DNA of 5,702 bases from Acidobacteriota bacterium (lineage in GTDB: Bacteria > Acidobacteriota > Blastocatellia > Pyrinomonadales > Pyrinomonadaceae): assembly GCA_029862725.1 (NCBI GenBank), contig JAOTWT010000226.1, positions 1-5,702 of the forward strand. Reading direction: 5' to 3'. The notes under the pieces were generated by a model. The model was not told the DNA's origin. It ran no database searches and saw only the letters and a list, made by a program, of their open reading frames with translations. Both the position numbers and the translations under genes were made by a program. Below are positions 4,792-5,702 of the stretch, piece by piece. Numbering within the stretch: position 1 is the stretch's first letter; each line of letters begins with the position of its first letter.

Positions 4792-4860
4792 TTTCTATTT
4801 ACTGATAGCAATCGACTATTCATCAAGGCTCCACTCTTTTGCGGGGCCGGTTTTGCGCCC

Positions 4861-4900
4861 GTTGGCCAACAAAACTTTGTTGTATGACTTTACATAAGTC
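4861..4900. promoter_or_regulatory. Clustered palindromes, possible operators
   Basis: Three dyads lie almost end to end: GTTGGCCAAC (4861-4870, perfect), CAACAAA-AC-TTTGTTG (4867-4882, perfect 7-bp arms) and GACTT-TACAT-AAGTC (4886-4900, perfect 5-bp arms). The last covers the proposed -35 box at 4889-4894. This placement suits repressor or activator binding in front of a polysaccharide-utilisation gene. Confidence 0.4.
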
Positions 4901-4917
4901 TTAGGCGCGGACATAAT
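4889..4917 (+). promoter_or_regulatory. Predicted sigma70-type promoter of CBM-containing gene
   Basis: TTTACA (4889-4894, 5/6) and CATAAT (4912-4917, 5/6) are separated by exactly 17 nt, predicting a start near 4924 and a 5' UTR of about 28 nt. It is the best-matching promoter in the window. Confidence 0.65.
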
Positions 4918-4951
4918 TAAATCCAATTCAAAGACAGAGGAATCAGATCGA

Positions 4952-5702
4952 ATGCGATTTTTATTTGTTTCTAAAACGAAAGGGCTAAAGCTCCTGTTTT
5001 TAATAGTTTGTGTCCTAAACGCGGTTGTCGTTTCGGGACAAGAGAACCTCGTTCTCGAAACCGATTTTGAGAAGGGTACCCAGAAATGGGAGAAGCGGGG
5101 AGCCGACACCGTCTCCATAAAGACCACAAAAAAAGAGGCGGCGAATGGACAAAAGAGCCTTCAGATCGGGGGCCGCAGGGAAAACTGGCAGGGCGCCCAG
5201 TTAAACATCACTAATCTGCTCAAACCCGGAGTTACCTACCTGTTTACCGTATCGGCGAAATTAAAAGCTGGTGAACAGCCGGACGACATCAAAATGACGA
5301 TGCAGCGTGGCGACAATCAGTTTGAAGGCATCGCGATGGCGCGCGTCACCGAGGGCGGATGGACAACCCTCTCAGGCCGTTTCCGGCCCAGTGGCGGGGA
5401 TCCGTATATGCTCGTATATATCGAAGCTACTGGCGAGAGGACTTCCTATTACATCGACGATTTTAAGATCGAAGTATTGGAGGCACCGAAGCAATCGGGA
5501 ACGCTCGTCAAAAGTGATTTCCAGGATGGGACCGCGCAAAACTGGCTGGTTCGGGGTGAGAATGTACAGATGTTCAGCGCCGCGCTAGGCGATCGGAGAT
5601 TCCTAAAGGTCGGCGGCCGGAGCGAGCCTTGGCATGGTCTTGCGTTCGATTTGTCATCGCAACTCTTCAAAGGCCGCACCTATAAAATATCCGTTTCGGT
5701 AA
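4952..5702 (+). CDS. Secreted protein with tandem CBM22/CBM4_9-like modules, probable xylanase N-terminus (3' truncated)
   Basis: The frame runs open to the window edge: 250 codons and no stop. A Sec signal peptide comes first (basic to residue 13, hydrophobic 14-27, likely cleavage VSG|Q at 29/30). Module 1 (about 32-176) has LVLETDFEKG..W, GRRENWQGAQLNI with W79, LLKPGVTYLFTVSA, YIEA (Y156, E158) and YYIDDFKI (166-173). Module 2 (about 184 on) repeats this: LVKSDFQDG...W, GRSEPWHGLAFDL with W227, LFKGRTYKISVSV. The pattern matches carbohydrate-binding families 22 and 4/9 (jelly-roll), where the aligned Trp and Tyr/Glu contact xylan. Tandem copies at an N-terminus usually precede a GH10 xylanase domain, but none is visible here, so the enzyme role is inference. 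ATG 4952 has AGAGGA 10 nt upstream and starts the signal peptide exactly. Confidence 0.72.
   Translation, partial: MRFLFVSKTKGLKLLFLIVCVLNAVVVSGQENLVLETDFEKGTQKWEKRGADTVSIKTTKKEAANGQKSLQIGGRRENWQGAQLNITNLLKPGVTYLFTVSAKLKAGEQPDDIKMTMQRGDNQFEGIAMARVTEGGWTTLSGRFRPSGGDPYMLVYIEATGERTSYYIDDFKIEVLEAPKQSGTLVKSDFQDGTAQNWLVRGENVQMFSAALGDRRFLKVGGRSEPWHGLAFDLSSQLFKGRTYKISVSV

Larger units (their letters stand above)
4792..4951. other. tRNA to xylanase-like gene intergenic region
   Basis: This 160-nt spacer contains a possible weak hairpin, GGCTCC (4827-4832) with GGGGCC (4843-4848) followed by GGTTTT, which could terminate the tRNA transcript poorly. Next come a cluster of palindromes (4861-4900), a sigma70-like promoter and an AGAGGA ribosome-binding site (4936-4941) for the next gene. 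Confidence 0.45.

Noticed and set aside
4827..4854. Strong terminator for the tRNA
   Set aside because: The stem has a T-G pair and a 10-nt loop, and only four Ts follow after GG. It is too weak to call as a terminator.
4816..5127. Minus-strand frame of 103 codons before and across the CBM gene start
   Set aside because: It is antisense to the promoter, signal peptide and first module of a well-supported gene and is Ser/Thr/Arg-rich without pattern.

Overview
The window looks like an ordinary bacterial chromosome segment from a Gram-negative (diderm) heterotroph. An Acidobacteriota member of the Blastocatellia type would fit, but this is inference from gene content only: a thiE-thiD pair, a beta-barrel outer-membrane protein, a HemQ/chlorite-dismutase-family protein, and a secreted protein with tandem carbohydrate-binding modules. 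Codon choice and base composition look even across the window. No insertion sequence, phage gene, integrase or CRISPR array is visible.

Layout, left to right. (1) nt 1-1274, plus strand: the 3' two thirds of thiE, then thiD 5 nt downstream, a thiamin-pyrimidine operon fragment. (2) nt 1238-2104, minus strand: a signal-peptide beta-barrel protein whose 3' end overlaps that of thiD by 37 bp (convergent). (3) nt 2105-2373: a 269-nt divergent intergenic region with a small dyad. (4) nt 2374-3153, plus: a chlorite dismutase-family protein, best read as coproheme decarboxylase HemQ/ChdC. (5) nt 3154-3309: a leader carrying a perfect 9-bp inverted repeat. (6) nt 3310-3585: acylphosphatase. (7) nt 3586-4122: a 537-nt region without a convincing protein gene. 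It holds a strongly structured RNA candidate ending in a textbook intrinsic terminator, followed by a separate sigma70-like promoter for the next gene. (8) nt 4123-4644: apt, adenine phosphoribosyltransferase. (9) nt 4645-4686: a heptanucleotide tandem repeat that starts at the first base after the apt stop codon. (10) nt 4715-4791: tRNA-Arg(CCT), with an apparent swap of the near-invariant G19:C56 elbow pair to C19:G56. (11) nt 4792-4951: a promoter region with clustered palindromes. (12) nt 4952 to the window end: the N-terminal part of a secreted protein with two CBM22/CBM4_9-like modules, probably a xylanase or related glycoside hydrolase whose catalytic domain lies outside the window.

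The protein genes are mostly housekeeping (thiamin, haem, purine salvage, acyl-phosphate hydrolysis) and, apart from thiE-thiD, appear to be separate transcription units. The two items most worth following up are non-coding: the structured RNA at about 3730-3966, which matches no RNA family I can recognise by eye, and the compensated elbow swap in the tRNA.
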